The position numbers were made by a program, and so were the translations under genes. Positions 35,124-43,811 of a stretch of 64,000 bases of DNA are shown in pieces. This DNA comes from Comamonadaceae bacterium (GTDB lineage Bacteria > Pseudomonadota > Gammaproteobacteria > Burkholderiales > Burkholderiaceae_C), in NCBI GenBank assembly GCA_003599455.1, contig QZKF01000011.1:31189-95188 (forward strand), written 5' to 3'. The notes under the pieces are model-generated. The model was not told the origin of the DNA and did not search any database. It saw only the letters and a list, made by a program, of their open reading frames with translations. The number at the start of each line of letters is the position of its first letter. Position 1 is the first letter of the stretch.

Positions 35124-36159
35124 AGCCTTCGATCAACGACCGTGTGATCTCCGCCGCTGGCGCCTCGCGGCAGCCGCTCGGGTTCTGCCCCGACCACAGC
35201 GGTGAAAAGTCGCCGCTGCCCTTGGCTTCCCAGTGCGCGCGCAGCGGCGCCATCGCGGCGGTGGCCAGCGGGAAGGCCGGCGCGGCCGGGTTCATGGCGC
35301 CGAGTTCGCGCATCACGCGGTTGACGATGCCGCGCGCCGGCCGGCCGGTGAACACGTGGGTGAGCGCGGTGTGGTGCGCCGCTTCGCTGTGCAGGGCGGC
35401 GCGGTGCACGGCGCTGGTGGTGGCTTCCGGGCAGCAGAGATAGGCCGTGCCCACCTGCACGCCCGATGCGCCCAGCGCCATGGCCGCGGCCACGCCGGCC
35501 GCGTCGGCAATGCCGCCGGCCGCGATCACCGGCAGGCCCACGGCCGCCACGATCTGCGGCAGCAGCGCGAAGGTGCCGATCTGCGTGGTGAGGTCGTCCA
35601 CCAGAAACATGCCGCGGTGGCCGCCGGCCTCGACGCCCTGGGCAATGATGGCGTCGACACCAAAGGCTTCGAGCCAGCGCGCCTCCTCCACCGTGGTGGC
35701 CGATGACAGCACCACGCTGCCCCAGCTCTTCACGCGCTCCAGCAGGTCGATGTCGGGCAGGCCGAAATGGAAGCTCACCACCTTGGGGCGAAAGCGCTCC
35801 AGCACGTCGGCCGCCGCGCGGTTGAACGGCACGCGCCCCGGGCCGCTGGGCACGCTGGCGATGTCGATGCCGGCCTCTTCGTAGTAGGTCGCGAGCCAGA
35901 AGCGCCAGGCCGCCTCGCGCGCCTCGTCGGGTTCGGGCGGCGTGTGGCAGAAGAAGTTGACGTTGAACGGGCGCTGCGTGCCGGCCTGGATCGCGGTCAG
36001 TTCGCGCTCCATCGCCTCGGGCGTGAGCATGGCGCAGGGCAGGGAGCCCAGCGCGCCCGCGTTGCTCACGGCCACCGCGAGGGCCGCGCCCTGCACGCCC
36101 GCCATCGGCGCCTGGATCAGGGGGTGTTCGGTGCCGAGCAGGGAGGTGAGTGCATTCAT
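35107..36159 (-). CDS. Nitronate monooxygenase (2-nitropropane dioxygenase family)
   Basis: 350 residues from MNALTSLLGTEHPL. FMN-dependent TIM-barrel with the family motifs HPLIQAPMAGVQGAALAVAVSNAGALGS near the N terminus, IIAQGVEAGGHRG with the catalytic-His region, and ADAAGVAAAMALGASGVQVGTAYL for FMN phosphate. It oxidises nitronates to carbonyls and nitrite. It is divergent from hpaR (78-base gap), so its expression could share that regulatory region, although its role in the hpa pathway is not evident. Confidence 0.92.
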   Translation of the reverse strand: MNALTSLLGTEHPLIQAPMAGVQGAALAVAVSNAGALGSLPCAMLTPEAMERELTAIQAGTQRPFNVNFFCHTPPEPDEAREAAWRFWLATYYEEAGIDIASVPSGPGRVPFNRAAADVLERFRPKVVSFHFGLPDIDLLERVKSWGSVVLSSATTVEEARWLEAFGVDAIIAQGVEAGGHRGMFLVDDLTTQIGTFALLPQIVAAVGLPVIAAGGIADAAGVAAAMALGASGVQVGTAYLCCPEATTSAVHRAALHSEAAHHTALTHVFTGRPARGIVNRVMRELGAMNPAAPAFPLATAAMAPLRAHWEAKGSGDFSPLWSGQNPSGCREAPAAEITRSLIEGFSARA

Positions 36160-36197
36160 GCGCGCATTCTCACCGCGCCGCCGTTCGGGGTAAACCC

Positions 36198-36235
36198 TTG
36201 AATTGTTTCCAGAAAATTCATTTAACATATTAAAT
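36198..36235 (+). promoter_or_regulatory. hpaR promoter with a MarR-type operator
   Basis: A near-perfect 16-base palindrome, ATTTAACATATTAAAT (36220-36235, one mismatched pair), lies 3 bases upstream of the hpaR ATG. It overlaps a plausible -10 (CATATT, 36226-36231) paired with TTGTTT (36203-36208) at 17-base spacing; an alternative -35 is TTGAAT at 36198. MarR regulators usually bind such sites, so autorepression and control of the downstream hpa genes is likely (inference). Confidence 0.65.
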
Positions 36236-36237
36236 AA

Positions 36238-36726
36238 ATGAACGACACCACCCCTTTCATCCACCGCAACCTGCCGCGCCTGCTGCTCGAAGCGCGCGAG
36301 GCCGTGATGCTGCACACCCGGCCCAGCCTGCGCGAGTACGGCCTGTCGGACCAGCAGTGGCGCGTGCTGCGTGTGCTCGGTGAACACGCGCAACTGCCGG
36401 GCGGCGTGGAGACCGGCCGTGTGGCGCGCGAGGCCTTCCTGCTCGGCCCCAGCCTCACCGGCGTGCTTGCCCGCATGGAGCGCGACGGCCTGATCGCGCG
36501 CAGCCGCTGCCCGCAGGACGCGCGGCGCACGGTCGTGCGCGCCACGCCCGCGGGCCTGAAGCTGGTGAAGAGCCTGTCCAGCACCATCGAAGCGCACTAC
36601 GCCTGGATGGAGCAGCGGCTGGGCAAGGCACGGCTGGCGCAGCTGTATGCGCTGCTCGACGAGGTGATCGCGCTGGAGCAGCCGCTGGATGACCAGGCCA
36701 AAGGCCTGGAGGAAGACGCCGCATGA
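36238..36726 (+). CDS. hpaR: MarR-family regulator of homoprotocatechuate degradation
   Basis: 162 residues. Winged-helix MarR fold with the dimerisation helices at both ends, DNA-recognition stretch GPSLTGVLARMERDGLI, and wing RCPQDARRTVVRATPAG. The sequence and position directly ahead of hpaG1 match HpaR, the repressor of the 4-hydroxyphenylacetate operon in enterobacteria. ATGA overlap with hpaG1 puts the regulator in the same transcript, so it is likely autoregulated via the palindrome just upstream. Confidence 0.93.
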   Translation: MNDTTPFIHRNLPRLLLEAREAVMLHTRPSLREYGLSDQQWRVLRVLGEHAQLPGGVETGRVAREAFLLGPSLTGVLARMERDGLIARSRCPQDARRTVVRATPAGLKLVKSLSSTIEAHYAWMEQRLGKARLAQLYALLDEVIALEQPLDDQAKGLEEDAA

Positions 36727-37376
36727 ACACCACAGCCCCCTGGATGCCGGCCGGCACGGTCTACGGCACGCTGCTCAACTTCCGGCGCGAACACGCGCTG
36801 TGGGCGCCGCGCATGACCGAGGCGCCGTACAAGGCGCCGCCGAACGCGCCGGTGCTCTACGTCAAGACCGCCAACACCTTCACGCCCGCGGGGCAGGCGA
36901 TCGCCTTGCCTGCCGGCGCGCCGGTGGAGGTGGCGGCCTCGGTCGGTCTCGTGATGAGCGACGACGGCGAATGGGGTGTGGTGCTGTTCAACGACGTCGC
37001 CATCGCGCACCAGAGCTATTACCGGCCGCCGGTCAAGACGCGTTGTATCGACGGCTTCCTCGGCGTCGGTCCCACCTGCGTGCCGCTGGCGCAACTGGGT
37101 GGGCTGGCCGGCCTGGCGGAGCTGCAGATCGAACTGCACATCAACGGCGTGCACCGCCAGACCACGCTGCTGGCCGAGATGCTGCGCGACGCCGCCACCT
37201 TGCTGGCCGACGTGAACGAATTCATGACGCTGCGCGCCGGCGACGTATTGATGCTGGGTAGCGACTGCCTGGCCGACGGCACGCGGCCGCTGGTGCATGC
37301 GGGCGACACGGTGGAGATCACCGCCCCGGGCTTCGCGCCCACCCGCCACAACTTCGTGAAAGAGGGAACCGCATGA
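36723..37376 (+). CDS. hpaG1: Homoprotocatechuate isomerase/decarboxylase, HpaG1-type subunit
   Basis: 217 residues. Matches the N-terminal half of E. coli HpaG, a fumarylacetoacetase-fold protein: GTVYGTLLNFRRE, YKAPPNAPVLYVKTANT, SYYRPPVKTRCIDGF and EFMTLRAGDVLMLG. Compared with the family it is short, because the segment normally carrying the G-x-T-A and AGY motifs between the GLVM strand and SYYRP is reduced. It could therefore have lost metal-site residues and act as a structural partner for HpaG2 (inference). In the pathway it isomerises and decarboxylates the ring-opened product of homoprotocatechuate. It overlaps both hpaR and hpaG2 by 4 bases. Confidence 0.87.
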   Translation: MNTTAPWMPAGTVYGTLLNFRREHALWAPRMTEAPYKAPPNAPVLYVKTANTFTPAGQAIALPAGAPVEVAASVGLVMSDDGEWGVVLFNDVAIAHQSYYRPPVKTRCIDGFLGVGPTCVPLAQLGGLAGLAELQIELHINGVHRQTTLLAEMLRDAATLLADVNEFMTLRAGDVLMLGSDCLADGTRPLVHAGDTVEITAPGFAPTRHNFVKEGTA

Positions 37377-38155
37377 AGCGCGCCCGCATCGCCTGGGCCG
37401 GCGCGGTCCACGACGCCATTGAAGCTGGCGGCCAGCTCGAGCTGCTCACGCCCGCGTTCAAGGGCCGCCGCGTCGCTTTCGACGAGGTGGTCTGGCTGCC
37501 GCCGTTGCAAGCCCTGCCACCACAACGCCCACGCACCATCCTCGCGCTGGGCCTGAACTACGCCGACCACGCCAAAGAGCTGGCCTTCAAGGCGCCTGAA
37601 GAACCGCTGGCTTTCGTGAAAGGCGAGGCCTCGCTCACCGGCCACCGGGGCTTCACGCTGCGCCCGCCGGGTGTCACGTTCATGCACTACGAGTGCGAAC
37701 TTGCCGTGGTGGTGGGGCGCACCGCGAAGCACGTGAAAAAGGCCGACGCGCTGGACTTCGTGGCCGGGTACACGGTGGCCAACGACTACGCGATCCGCGA
37801 CGTGCTGGAGAACTGGTACCGGCCCAACCTGCGCGTGAAGAACCGCGACACCTGCACGCCCATCGGCCCCTGGCTGGTGGACGCGGCCGACGTGCCAGAC
37901 CCGATGAACCTCGCGCTGCAGACCACCGTCAACGGCCAGCTCACGCAGCAGGGCAGCACGCGCGACATGATCTTCGACGTGCCCACGCTCATCGAATATT
38001 TCAGCGCCTTCATGACGCTGCAACCCGGCGACCTGATCCTCACCGGCACGCCCGACGGCGTGGTCGACTGCCAGCCTGGCGACGTGATCGTCACGTCCAT
38101 CGAGGGCATCGGCGACCTGGTCAACACCATCACCTCACCCACCGCATCCGCATGA
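37373..38155 (+). CDS. hpaG2: Homoprotocatechuate isomerase/decarboxylase, HpaG2-type subunit
   Basis: 260 residues matching the C-terminal half of HpaG. FAH-fold metal site with FMHYECELAVVVGR (Glu residues), AGYTVANDYAIRDVLENWYRPNLRVKNRD and EYFSAFMTLQPGDLILTGTPDG. The metal-binding pattern is intact, unlike HpaG1. It catalyses the decarboxylation/isomerisation after ring opening and dehydrogenation. E. coli carries both halves as one chain; here they are separate, overlapping genes. The 3' end overlaps hpaE (ATGA). Confidence 0.93.
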   Translation: MKRARIAWAGAVHDAIEAGGQLELLTPAFKGRRVAFDEVVWLPPLQALPPQRPRTILALGLNYADHAKELAFKAPEEPLAFVKGEASLTGHRGFTLRPPGVTFMHYECELAVVVGRTAKHVKKADALDFVAGYTVANDYAIRDVLENWYRPNLRVKNRDTCTPIGPWLVDAADVPDPMNLALQTTVNGQLTQQGSTRDMIFDVPTLIEYFSAFMTLQPGDLILTGTPDGVVDCQPGDVIVTSIEGIGDLVNTITSPTASA

Positions 38156-39624
38156 CGACGATCCCTCACCTCATCAATGGCCAGGCCGTGGCCAGCGCCA
38201 CCAGCTTCGAGACCCTCAACCCCGCCACGCAGGAGGTGCTCGCCGAGGTCGCCGCCGGCAGTGCCGGCGAGATCAACGCGGCGGTGCAGGCCGCGAAGGA
38301 CGCGTTCCCGAAGTGGGCCGGTCTGCCCGCCACCGAGCGCGCCAGGCTCATGCGCAAGCTCGGCGAACTGATTGCGGCGCACGTGCCCGAGATCGCGCGC
38401 ACCGAGACCAACGACAGCGGCCAGGTGATCGCGCAGACCGGCAAACAGCTCATTCCGCGTGCGGCCGACAACTTCCACTACTTCGCCGAGATGTGCACGC
38501 GGGTGGACGGTCACACCTACCCCACGCCCTCGCACCTGAACTACACGCTGTTCCACCCGGTGGGTGTGTGCGCGCTCATCAGCCCGTGGAACGTGCCTTT
38601 CATGACGGCGACCTGGAAGGTCGCACCGTGTCTCGCGTTTGGCAACACGGCGGTGTTGAAGATGAGCGAACTCTCGCCGCTGACGGCCGCGCGCCTGGGC
38701 GAGCTGGCGCTGGAAGCCGGCATTCCGCCCGGCGTGTTGAACGTGGTGCACGGTTATGGCAAGGAAGCCGGCGAGCCGCTGTGCGCGCACCCGGACGTGC
38801 GCGCGATTTCCTTCACCGGCTCCACCGCCACGGGCAACCGCATCGTGCAGAGCGCGGGGCTGAAGAAGTTCAGCATGGAGCTGGGCGGCAAGAGCCCGTT
38901 CGTGATCTTTGAAGACGCCGACCTGGACCGCGCGCTCGACGCCGCGGTGTTCATGATCTTCAGCAACAACGGCGAGCGCTGCACGGCGGGCAGCCGCATC
39001 CTGGTGCAGCAAAGCATTTACGCCGATTTCGCGGCGAAGTTCGCCGAGCGCGCGAAGCGCATCACCGTGGGCGACCCGCTCGACGAGACAACCATCGTCG
39101 GCCCGATGGTGAGCCAGGGGCATCTGGCGAAGGTGCGCAGCTACATCGAACTGGGTCCGAAGGAGGGCGCCACGCTGCTCTGCGGCGGGCTGGACCGGCC
39201 GTCGTACGCGGCCGAGCTGCCGTCGCGCGTGGCCCGGGGCAACTACGTGTGGCCTACCGTGTTTGCCGACGTGGACAACCGCATGCGCATCGCGCAAGAG
39301 GAAATCTTCGGCCCCGTCGCCTGTCTGATCCCGTTCCGCGACGAGGCGCACGCGATCGAGCTGGCCAACGACATCCAGTACGGCCTCTCCAGCTATGTGT
39401 GGACCGAGAACCTCGGGCGTGCGCACCGGGTGGCTGCTGCGGTGGAGGCGGGTATGTGTTTCGTGAACTCGCAGAACGTGCGCGACCTGCGGCAACCGTT
39501 CGGTGGCACCAAGGCCAGTGGCACGGGGCGCGAGGGCGGGACGTGGAGCTACGAGGTGTTTCTAGAGCCCAAGAACGTGGCCGTCTCTCTCGGTTCTCAT
39601 CACATTCCGCATTGGGGTGTTTGA
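38152..39624 (+). CDS. hpaE: 5-carboxymethyl-2-hydroxymuconate semialdehyde dehydrogenase
   Basis: 490 residues. NAD-dependent aldehyde dehydrogenase with the nucleotide motif FTGSTATGNR, catalytic Glu243 in SMELGGKSP and catalytic Cys277 in NNGERCTAGSR, plus YGLSSYVWT and EEIFGPV near the C terminus. It oxidises the semialdehyde produced by the HpaD ring cleavage. It follows hpaG2 with ATGA overlap. Its downstream gap to hpaD carries structured repeats. Confidence 0.95.
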   Translation: MTTIPHLINGQAVASATSFETLNPATQEVLAEVAAGSAGEINAAVQAAKDAFPKWAGLPATERARLMRKLGELIAAHVPEIARTETNDSGQVIAQTGKQLIPRAADNFHYFAEMCTRVDGHTYPTPSHLNYTLFHPVGVCALISPWNVPFMTATWKVAPCLAFGNTAVLKMSELSPLTAARLGELALEAGIPPGVLNVVHGYGKEAGEPLCAHPDVRAISFTGSTATGNRIVQSAGLKKFSMELGGKSPFVIFEDADLDRALDAAVFMIFSNNGERCTAGSRILVQQSIYADFAAKFAERAKRITVGDPLDETTIVGPMVSQGHLAKVRSYIELGPKEGATLLCGGLDRPSYAAELPSRVARGNYVWPTVFADVDNRMRIAQEEIFGPVACLIPFRDEAHAIELANDIQYGLSSYVWTENLGRAHRVAAAVEAGMCFVNSQNVRDLRQPFGGTKASGTGREGGTWSYEVFLEPKNVAVSLGSHHIPHWGV

Positions 39625-39651
39625 AATGCCTTCGCTCCAACTTGTGGGCGG

Positions 39652-39750
39652 GATCGAACGGGCAGGGCGCTCTGCTCCGCGGGTGTCCCCCGACGGCCGG
39701 TGCCGTCTCCTCCTTTACCCCGCTGCGCAGAACGCCCTGCCCGTTCGATC
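39652..39750 (+). repeat. Structured palindromic repeat, copy A
   Basis: Outer arms of 24 bases (39652-39675 and 39727-39750, one mismatch) enclose a conserved block TCCGCNNNTGTCCCCCG (39676-39692). A 6-bp hairpin GACGGC/GCCGTC follows, and then a second conserved block, CTCCTCCTTTAC followed by NNCGCTGC (39707-39726). Copy B, in opposite orientation, has the same two blocks with entirely different arms and hairpin. Confidence 0.85.
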
Positions 39751-39801
39751 TGAAGAGGTTTGGGCGACACATGCCCTTGCTTGCGAGGTCCGCAGTGGGT
39801 T

Positions 39802-39897
39802 GGCCGTGGCGGGTGTCCGCCGCAGCGAAGTAAAGGAGGAGGGCTGGGCGAAGCCCAGCCCGGGGGACATGAGCGGAGGCGGACACCCGCCACGGCC
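39802..39897 (-). repeat. Structured palindromic repeat, copy B, inverted relative to copy A
   Basis: Perfect 20-base outer arms (39802-39821 and 39878-39897). On the minus strand the interior reads conserved block TCCGCNNNTGTCCCCCG (39861-39877), hairpin GGGCTGGGC/GCCCAGCCC with TTC loop (39841-39861), then CTCCTCCTTTAC and NNCGCTGC (39822-39841). On the plus strand the second block becomes GTAAAGGAGGAG, a strong Shine-Dalgarno look-alike. Confidence 0.85.
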
Positions 39898-39939
39898 GGC
39901 CCACGGAGCGAACGAAACCACCACCAAGGGAGAGACCAC

Positions 39940-40863
39940 ATGGGCAAGCTAGCACTCGTGGCGAAGATCACCCACGTCCCCTCGATGTACCTCAGCGAAC
40001 TCGACGGACCACGCAAGGGAACGAGACAGGACGCCATCGACGGCCACAAAGAGATCAGCCGCCGCTGCCGCGCACACGGTGTCGACACCATCGTCGTGTT
40101 CGACACCCACTGGCTCGTCAACGCCAGCTACCACCTCAACTGCGCGCCCCACTTCCAGGGCACCTACACCAGCAACGAACTGCCCCACTTCATCAGCAAC
40201 ATGCCGTTCGAGATCCCCGGCAACCCGGCCTTGGGCCAGCTGCTGGCGAAGGTGTGCAACGAGCATGGCGTGGAAACCCTGGCCCACGACGCCACCACCC
40301 TCGGCCCCGAGTACGGCACCCTCGTGCCCATGCGCTACATGAACGCCGACCGGCACTTCAAGGCCATCTCGGTCTCCGCGCTGTGTCAGGCGCATTACCT
40401 CAACGACAGCGCCCGCCTCGGCTGGGCCATGCGCAAGGCCGTGGAAGACCACTACGACGGCACCGTCGCCTTCTTCGCCAGCGGTTCCCTGAGCCACCGC
40501 TTCGCGCAGAACGGCCTCGCGCCCGACTACGCCTTCAGGATCTGGAGCCCCTTCCTCGAAACGCTGGACCGCCGCGTCGTACAGATGTGGGAGCAGGGCG
40601 AATGGAAAGCCTTCTGCGAGATGCTGCCCGAGTACGCCGCCAAGGGCCACGGCGAAGGCTTCATGCACGACACCGCCATGATGCTGGGCGCCCTCGGCTG
40701 GAGCGACTACGACGGCCGGGCCGAGGTCATCACGCCATACTTCGGCGCGTCCGGCACCGGCCAGATCAACGCCGTCTTCCCCGTCACACCGCAGACCGGC
40801 GCCGCCATTCCCGCCGCGCAGGCCTCGGCCGCGAAAGGCTTCCAGACCGTTTCCAGACTCTGA
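39940..40863 (+). CDS. hpaD: Homoprotocatechuate 2,3-dioxygenase
   Basis: 307 residues from MGKLALVAKITHVPSM. Class III (LigB-type) extradiol dioxygenase. His residues in KITHVPS and VVFDTHWLV are placed as metal ligands, and the LSHRFAQNG segment follows, as in the E. coli HpaD group. It opens the ring of 3,4-dihydroxyphenylacetate next to the hydroxyls. It has a good ribosome-binding site and starts after the repeat region. It is followed by hpaF after 5 bases. Confidence 0.92.
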   Translation: MGKLALVAKITHVPSMYLSELDGPRKGTRQDAIDGHKEISRRCRAHGVDTIVVFDTHWLVNASYHLNCAPHFQGTYTSNELPHFISNMPFEIPGNPALGQLLAKVCNEHGVETLAHDATTLGPEYGTLVPMRYMNADRHFKAISVSALCQAHYLNDSARLGWAMRKAVEDHYDGTVAFFASGSLSHRFAQNGLAPDYAFRIWSPFLETLDRRVVQMWEQGEWKAFCEMLPEYAAKGHGEGFMHDTAMMLGALGWSDYDGRAEVITPYFGASGTGQINAVFPVTPQTGAAIPAAQASAAKGFQTVSRL

Positions 40864-40868
40864 CCACC

Positions 40869-41315
40869 ATGCCCCACCTCGTCATCCTTTACACCCCCAA
40901 CCTCGACAAGCCCGAAGCGCAGGGTGGCATCGACATGGGCCGCCTGTGCCGCGTGTTGTGCGACGCCATGCTGGCCGTGCGCGACGAGGCCGACAAGCAG
41001 GTCTTCCCCACCGGTGGCACGCGCGTGCTGGCCTACCCCGCCGCGCACAGCGCCATCGCCGACGGTGGCGCCGCCGGCATCGCGGGTGGTGCGGGCGGCG
41101 ACTACGCCTTCGTCTACATGAACGTGCGCATGGCCCAAGGCCGCAGCGCGCTCACGCACCAGCGCGTGGGTGATGCGCTGCAGGCCTGCGTGAAGTCGCA
41201 CTTCGCCGCGCAGCTCGCCGCGCGCCCCATCGGCATCACCGTGCAGGTCGACGAAGGGCACGAGGTGTTCGACGGCAAGACCAGCTCGCTGCACCCGCTC
41301 TTCAACCGGGGCTGA
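40869..41315 (+). CDS. hpaF: 5-carboxymethyl-2-hydroxymuconate delta-isomerase
   Basis: 148 residues. The mature N-terminal proline ([12 protein letters not shown]) is the general-base residue of this tautomerase-superfamily enzyme. It also has [18 protein letters not shown] and [15 protein letters not shown]. It isomerises the ring-cleavage product chain after HpaE. It sits between hpaD and hpaH with 4-5-base gaps. Length is slightly above the E. coli protein (about 126) because of a Gly/Ala-rich insert. Confidence 0.92.
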   Translation: MPHLVILYTPNLDKPEAQGGIDMGRLCRVLCDAMLAVRDEADKQVFPTGGTRVLAYPAAHSAIADGGAAGIAGGAGGDYAFVYMNVRMAQGRSALTHQRVGDALQACVKSHFAAQLAARPIGITVQVDEGHEVFDGKTSSLHPLFNRG

Positions 41316-41319
41316 ACCC

Positions 41320-42147
41320 ATGCTCGACGACACCCTGATCCAGCAGCTCGCGGCCGAGCTCGACCAGTCCGAGCGCACGCGGGTGCCGCTGGAGCATTTT
41401 TCCCGACGCTTCCCGCAGATGACCATCGCCGACGGCTACCGCGTGGGCCGCGCCTGGGTGGCGCTGCAGGTGGCCAGCGGCAGGCAGGTCATCGGCCACA
41501 AGATCGGTCTCACCAGCCGCGCCATGCAGATGGCCAGCCAGATCGACGAGCCCGACTTCGGCACCCTGCTCGACAGCATGCGCTTCACCGCACCCGCCGG
41601 TCAGGTGCTGGAGATTCCGGCCAGCCGCTTCATCGCGCCGCGCGTGGAAGTCGAACTCGCCTTCGTGCTCAAGGCGCCGCTGCAAGGCACCGGCGTGACG
41701 GTGGAAGACGTGCTCGCGGCCACCGAGTACGTGACGCCCGCCATCGAGATCATCGACGCGCGCATCGAGCAGTTCGACCGCCACACCAAGGTCATGCGCA
41801 AGGTGTTCGACACCATCAGCGACAACGCGGCCAACGCCGGCATCGTGATCGGCGCGGGCGACGACCGCTACCGCGCCGACCCGCGGTCCACCGACCTGCC
41901 CTGGTGCGGCGCGATCCTGCGGCAGAACGGCGCGGTCGAAGAAACCGGCCTGGCCGCTGGTGTGCAGGGCCACCCCGCCATCGGCATCGCCTGGCTGGCG
42001 CACAAGCTCGCGCCCTGGGGCGAGTCGCTCAAGCCCGGCCAGATCGTGCTGGCCGGTTCGTTCACGCGGCCGGTGGCCGCGAAGGCGGGCGACCTGTTCG
42101 AGGCCGACTACGGCCCGCTCGGTTGCCTTCGTTTCAAGTTTGTCTGA
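41320..42147 (+). CDS. hpaH: 2-oxo-hept-3-ene-1,7-dioate hydratase
   Basis: 275 residues. FAH-like hydratase fold as in MhpD/HpaH. It has [26 protein letters not shown] with acidic metal ligands, [13 protein letters not shown], and [21 protein letters not shown] near the C terminus. It adds water across the double bond of the dienoate to give 4-hydroxy-2-ketopimelate, the substrate of HpaI. Order and spacing fit the pathway. Confidence 0.93.
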   Translation: MLDDTLIQQLAAELDQSERTRVPLEHFSRRFPQMTIADGYRVGRAWVALQVASGRQVIGHKIGLTSRAMQMASQIDEPDFGTLLDSMRFTAPAGQVLEIPASRFIAPRVEVELAFVLKAPLQGTGVTVEDVLAATEYVTPAIEIIDARIEQFDRHTKVMRKVFDTISDNAANAGIVIGAGDDRYRADPRSTDLPWCGAILRQNGAVEETGLAAGVQGHPAIGIAWLAHKLAPWGESLKPGQIVLAGSFTRPVAAKAGDLFEADYGPLGCLRFKFV

Positions 42148-42159
42148 GCACCACACACC

Positions 42160-42987
42160 ATGCACACCCCCATCAACACCTTCAAACAGGCCCTCGCGGC
42201 CGGGCGCCCGCAGATCGGCCTGTGGGCCGCGCTGGCCAGCCCCTACAGCACCGAGTTGCTCGCCGGCATCGGCTACGACTGGCTGCTGATCGACGGCGAG
42301 CACGCGCCCAACGACGTGCGCAGCACGCTCGCGCAGCTGCAGGCGGTGGCCAGCGCGCAGCAGGCCTTCGGCGACGCGCGTTCTCACCCCATCGTGCGCG
42401 TGCCGGTGGGCACGGGCGATGTGGGCGTGGCGCTCATCAAGCAACACCTGGACATCGGTGCCCAGACCCTGCTCGTGCCCATGATCGACACGCCGGCGCA
42501 GGCCGAGCTGGTGGTGAGGGCCACGCGCTACGCGCCCTCGGGCATCCGCGGCATGGGCAGCGCGCTGGCGCGCGCCTCGCGCTGGCAGGCGCACTCACGC
42601 TACGTGCACGAGGCCAACGACCAGGTCTGCGTGCTCGTGCAGGCCGAAACGGTGGAGGCCATGAAACACCTCGACGCGATCGCCGCCACGCCGGGTGTGG
42701 ACGGCGTCTTCATCGGCCCGTCGGACCTCGCCGCCTCCATGGGCCACCCCGGCAACGCCGCACACCCCGAGGTGCAGGCCGCCATCGCGGACGGCATCGC
42801 GCGCATCCGCGCCGCCGGCAAGGCGCCCGGCATCCTGGCCACCACCGAGGCCGGCGCGCGCCAGTGGCTCAAGGCCGGCGCGGTGTTCGTCGCGGTGGGT
42901 GCCGACACCCTGCTGCTCGCGGCCGGCGCCACGCAGCTGCTGGCGCAGTTCAAGGGCGCCAGCGGCCCGGTGCACAACAGCTACTGA
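42160..42987 (+). CDS. hpaI: 4-hydroxy-2-oxoheptanedioate aldolase
   Basis: 275 residues. Class II pyruvate aldolase of the HpcH/HpaI family with [34 protein letters not shown] at the N terminus, [13 protein letters not shown], and [15 protein letters not shown]. The metal-binding Glu/Asp residues are in [10 protein letters not shown] and [11 protein letters not shown]. It splits the product to pyruvate and succinic semialdehyde, ending the hpa pathway in this operon. No HpaBC hydroxylase is present in the window. Confidence 0.93.
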   Translation: MHTPINTFKQALAAGRPQIGLWAALASPYSTELLAGIGYDWLLIDGEHAPNDVRSTLAQLQAVASAQQAFGDARSHPIVRVPVGTGDVGVALIKQHLDIGAQTLLVPMIDTPAQAELVVRATRYAPSGIRGMGSALARASRWQAHSRYVHEANDQVCVLVQAETVEAMKHLDAIAATPGVDGVFIGPSDLAASMGHPGNAAHPEVQAAIADGIARIRAAGKAPGILATTEAGARQWLKAGAVFVAVGADTLLLAAGATQLLAQFKGASGPVHNSY

Positions 42988-43012
42988 GTCACGCAGAAGG
43001 AGACCCACCCCC

Positions 43013-43807
43013 ATGAACACCGCACTGCACCCCACCAACACCGCGCCGGCCGGCATGCACGCCGACGAATGGGCCGCGCGCGTCGAGCTCGCGGCCTGCT
43101 ACCGCGTCTTCGCCATGCTCGGCTGGACCGAGATGATCTACAACCACATCACGCTGCGCCTGCCCGACAGCGTCACCGGTGGCGAGAAGCAATTCCTGAT
43201 CAACCCCTTCGGCCTGCACTACAGCGAGGTCACCGCGCGCAACCTGGTGAAGATCAACCTGCAGGGCGCGGTGCTCGACGGTTCGCCGCACCCGGTGAAC
43301 CCGGCCGGCTTCACCGTGCACGCCGCCATCCACGACGGCATCGAGGGCGCGCACTGCGTGATGCACACCCACACCACGGCCGGTGTGTCGGTGGCCTGCC
43401 TGAAAGACGGCCTGCAGCAGACCAACTTCTACACCGCGCAACTGCACGGCATGGTGGCGTACCACACGTTCGAGGGCATCACCATCCACGCCGACGAAGC
43501 GCCACGCCTGTTGCAGAGCATCGGCGATCGGCCCGCGGTGATCCTGCGCAACCACGGCCTGCTGGCCTGGGGCGCCACCGTGCCGCAGACCTTCGCCATC
43601 CTCTGGACGCTGCAGCGCGCCTGCGAGATCCAGCTGGCCACCTTCTCCATGGGCGGCGCCGGCGCGGCGATCCCGGTGCCCGAGGCGATCGCCGCGAAGT
43701 GCACGCGCGACGCGCTACAGTTCAACCCCCACCACGGCGCGGGCCGTGATGTCTTCGACGCCCTGGTCCGGCAGGTGAACCGCCTGGACCGCAGCTACCT
43801 GGAGTGA
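43013..43807 (+). CDS. Class II aldolase/adducin-family protein
   Basis: 264 residues from MNTALHPTN, preceded by AAGGAGA. Zinc-binding class II aldolase fold with the FINPFGLHYSEV-like loop (FLINPFGLHYSEVTARNL), CVMHTHTTAGVSV with metal-site His residues, and RNHGLLAWG. Such proteins act as fuculose/ribulose-phosphate aldolases, as decarboxylases, or as poorly defined dehydratases. The substrate here cannot be stated. It lies 25 bases after hpaI and is probably cotranscribed with it. Confidence 0.88.
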   Translation: MNTALHPTNTAPAGMHADEWAARVELAACYRVFAMLGWTEMIYNHITLRLPDSVTGGEKQFLINPFGLHYSEVTARNLVKINLQGAVLDGSPHPVNPAGFTVHAAIHDGIEGAHCVMHTHTTAGVSVACLKDGLQQTNFYTAQLHGMVAYHTFEGITIHADEAPRLLQSIGDRPAVILRNHGLLAWGATVPQTFAILWTLQRACEIQLATFSMGGAGAAIPVPEAIAAKCTRDALQFNPHHGAGRDVFDALVRQVNRLDRSYLE

Positions 43808-43811
43808 GCCC

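Larger units (their letters stand above)
39625..39939. other. hpaE-hpaD intergenic region with repeats
   Basis: 315 bases between hpaE and hpaD with no gene, interrupting an otherwise tight operon. Nearly all of it is occupied by two structured repeats (39652-39750 and 39802-39897). A ribosome-binding site AGGGAGAG (about 39927-39934) lies just before hpaD. Any frame read in this region reflects the palindromes and shows no start signal. Confidence 0.8.

Noticed and set aside
36105..36237. Nitronate monooxygenase as a member of the hpa pathway
   Set aside because: It is next to hpaR but divergently transcribed, and nitronate oxidation has no step in homoprotocatechuate degradation. Adjacency alone does not justify the link.
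39617..39952. Short open frames in the hpaE-hpaD gap
   Set aside because: They read through palindromic repeats in both directions and have no ribosome-binding site. Their peptides differ between the two repeat copies exactly as the arms do.
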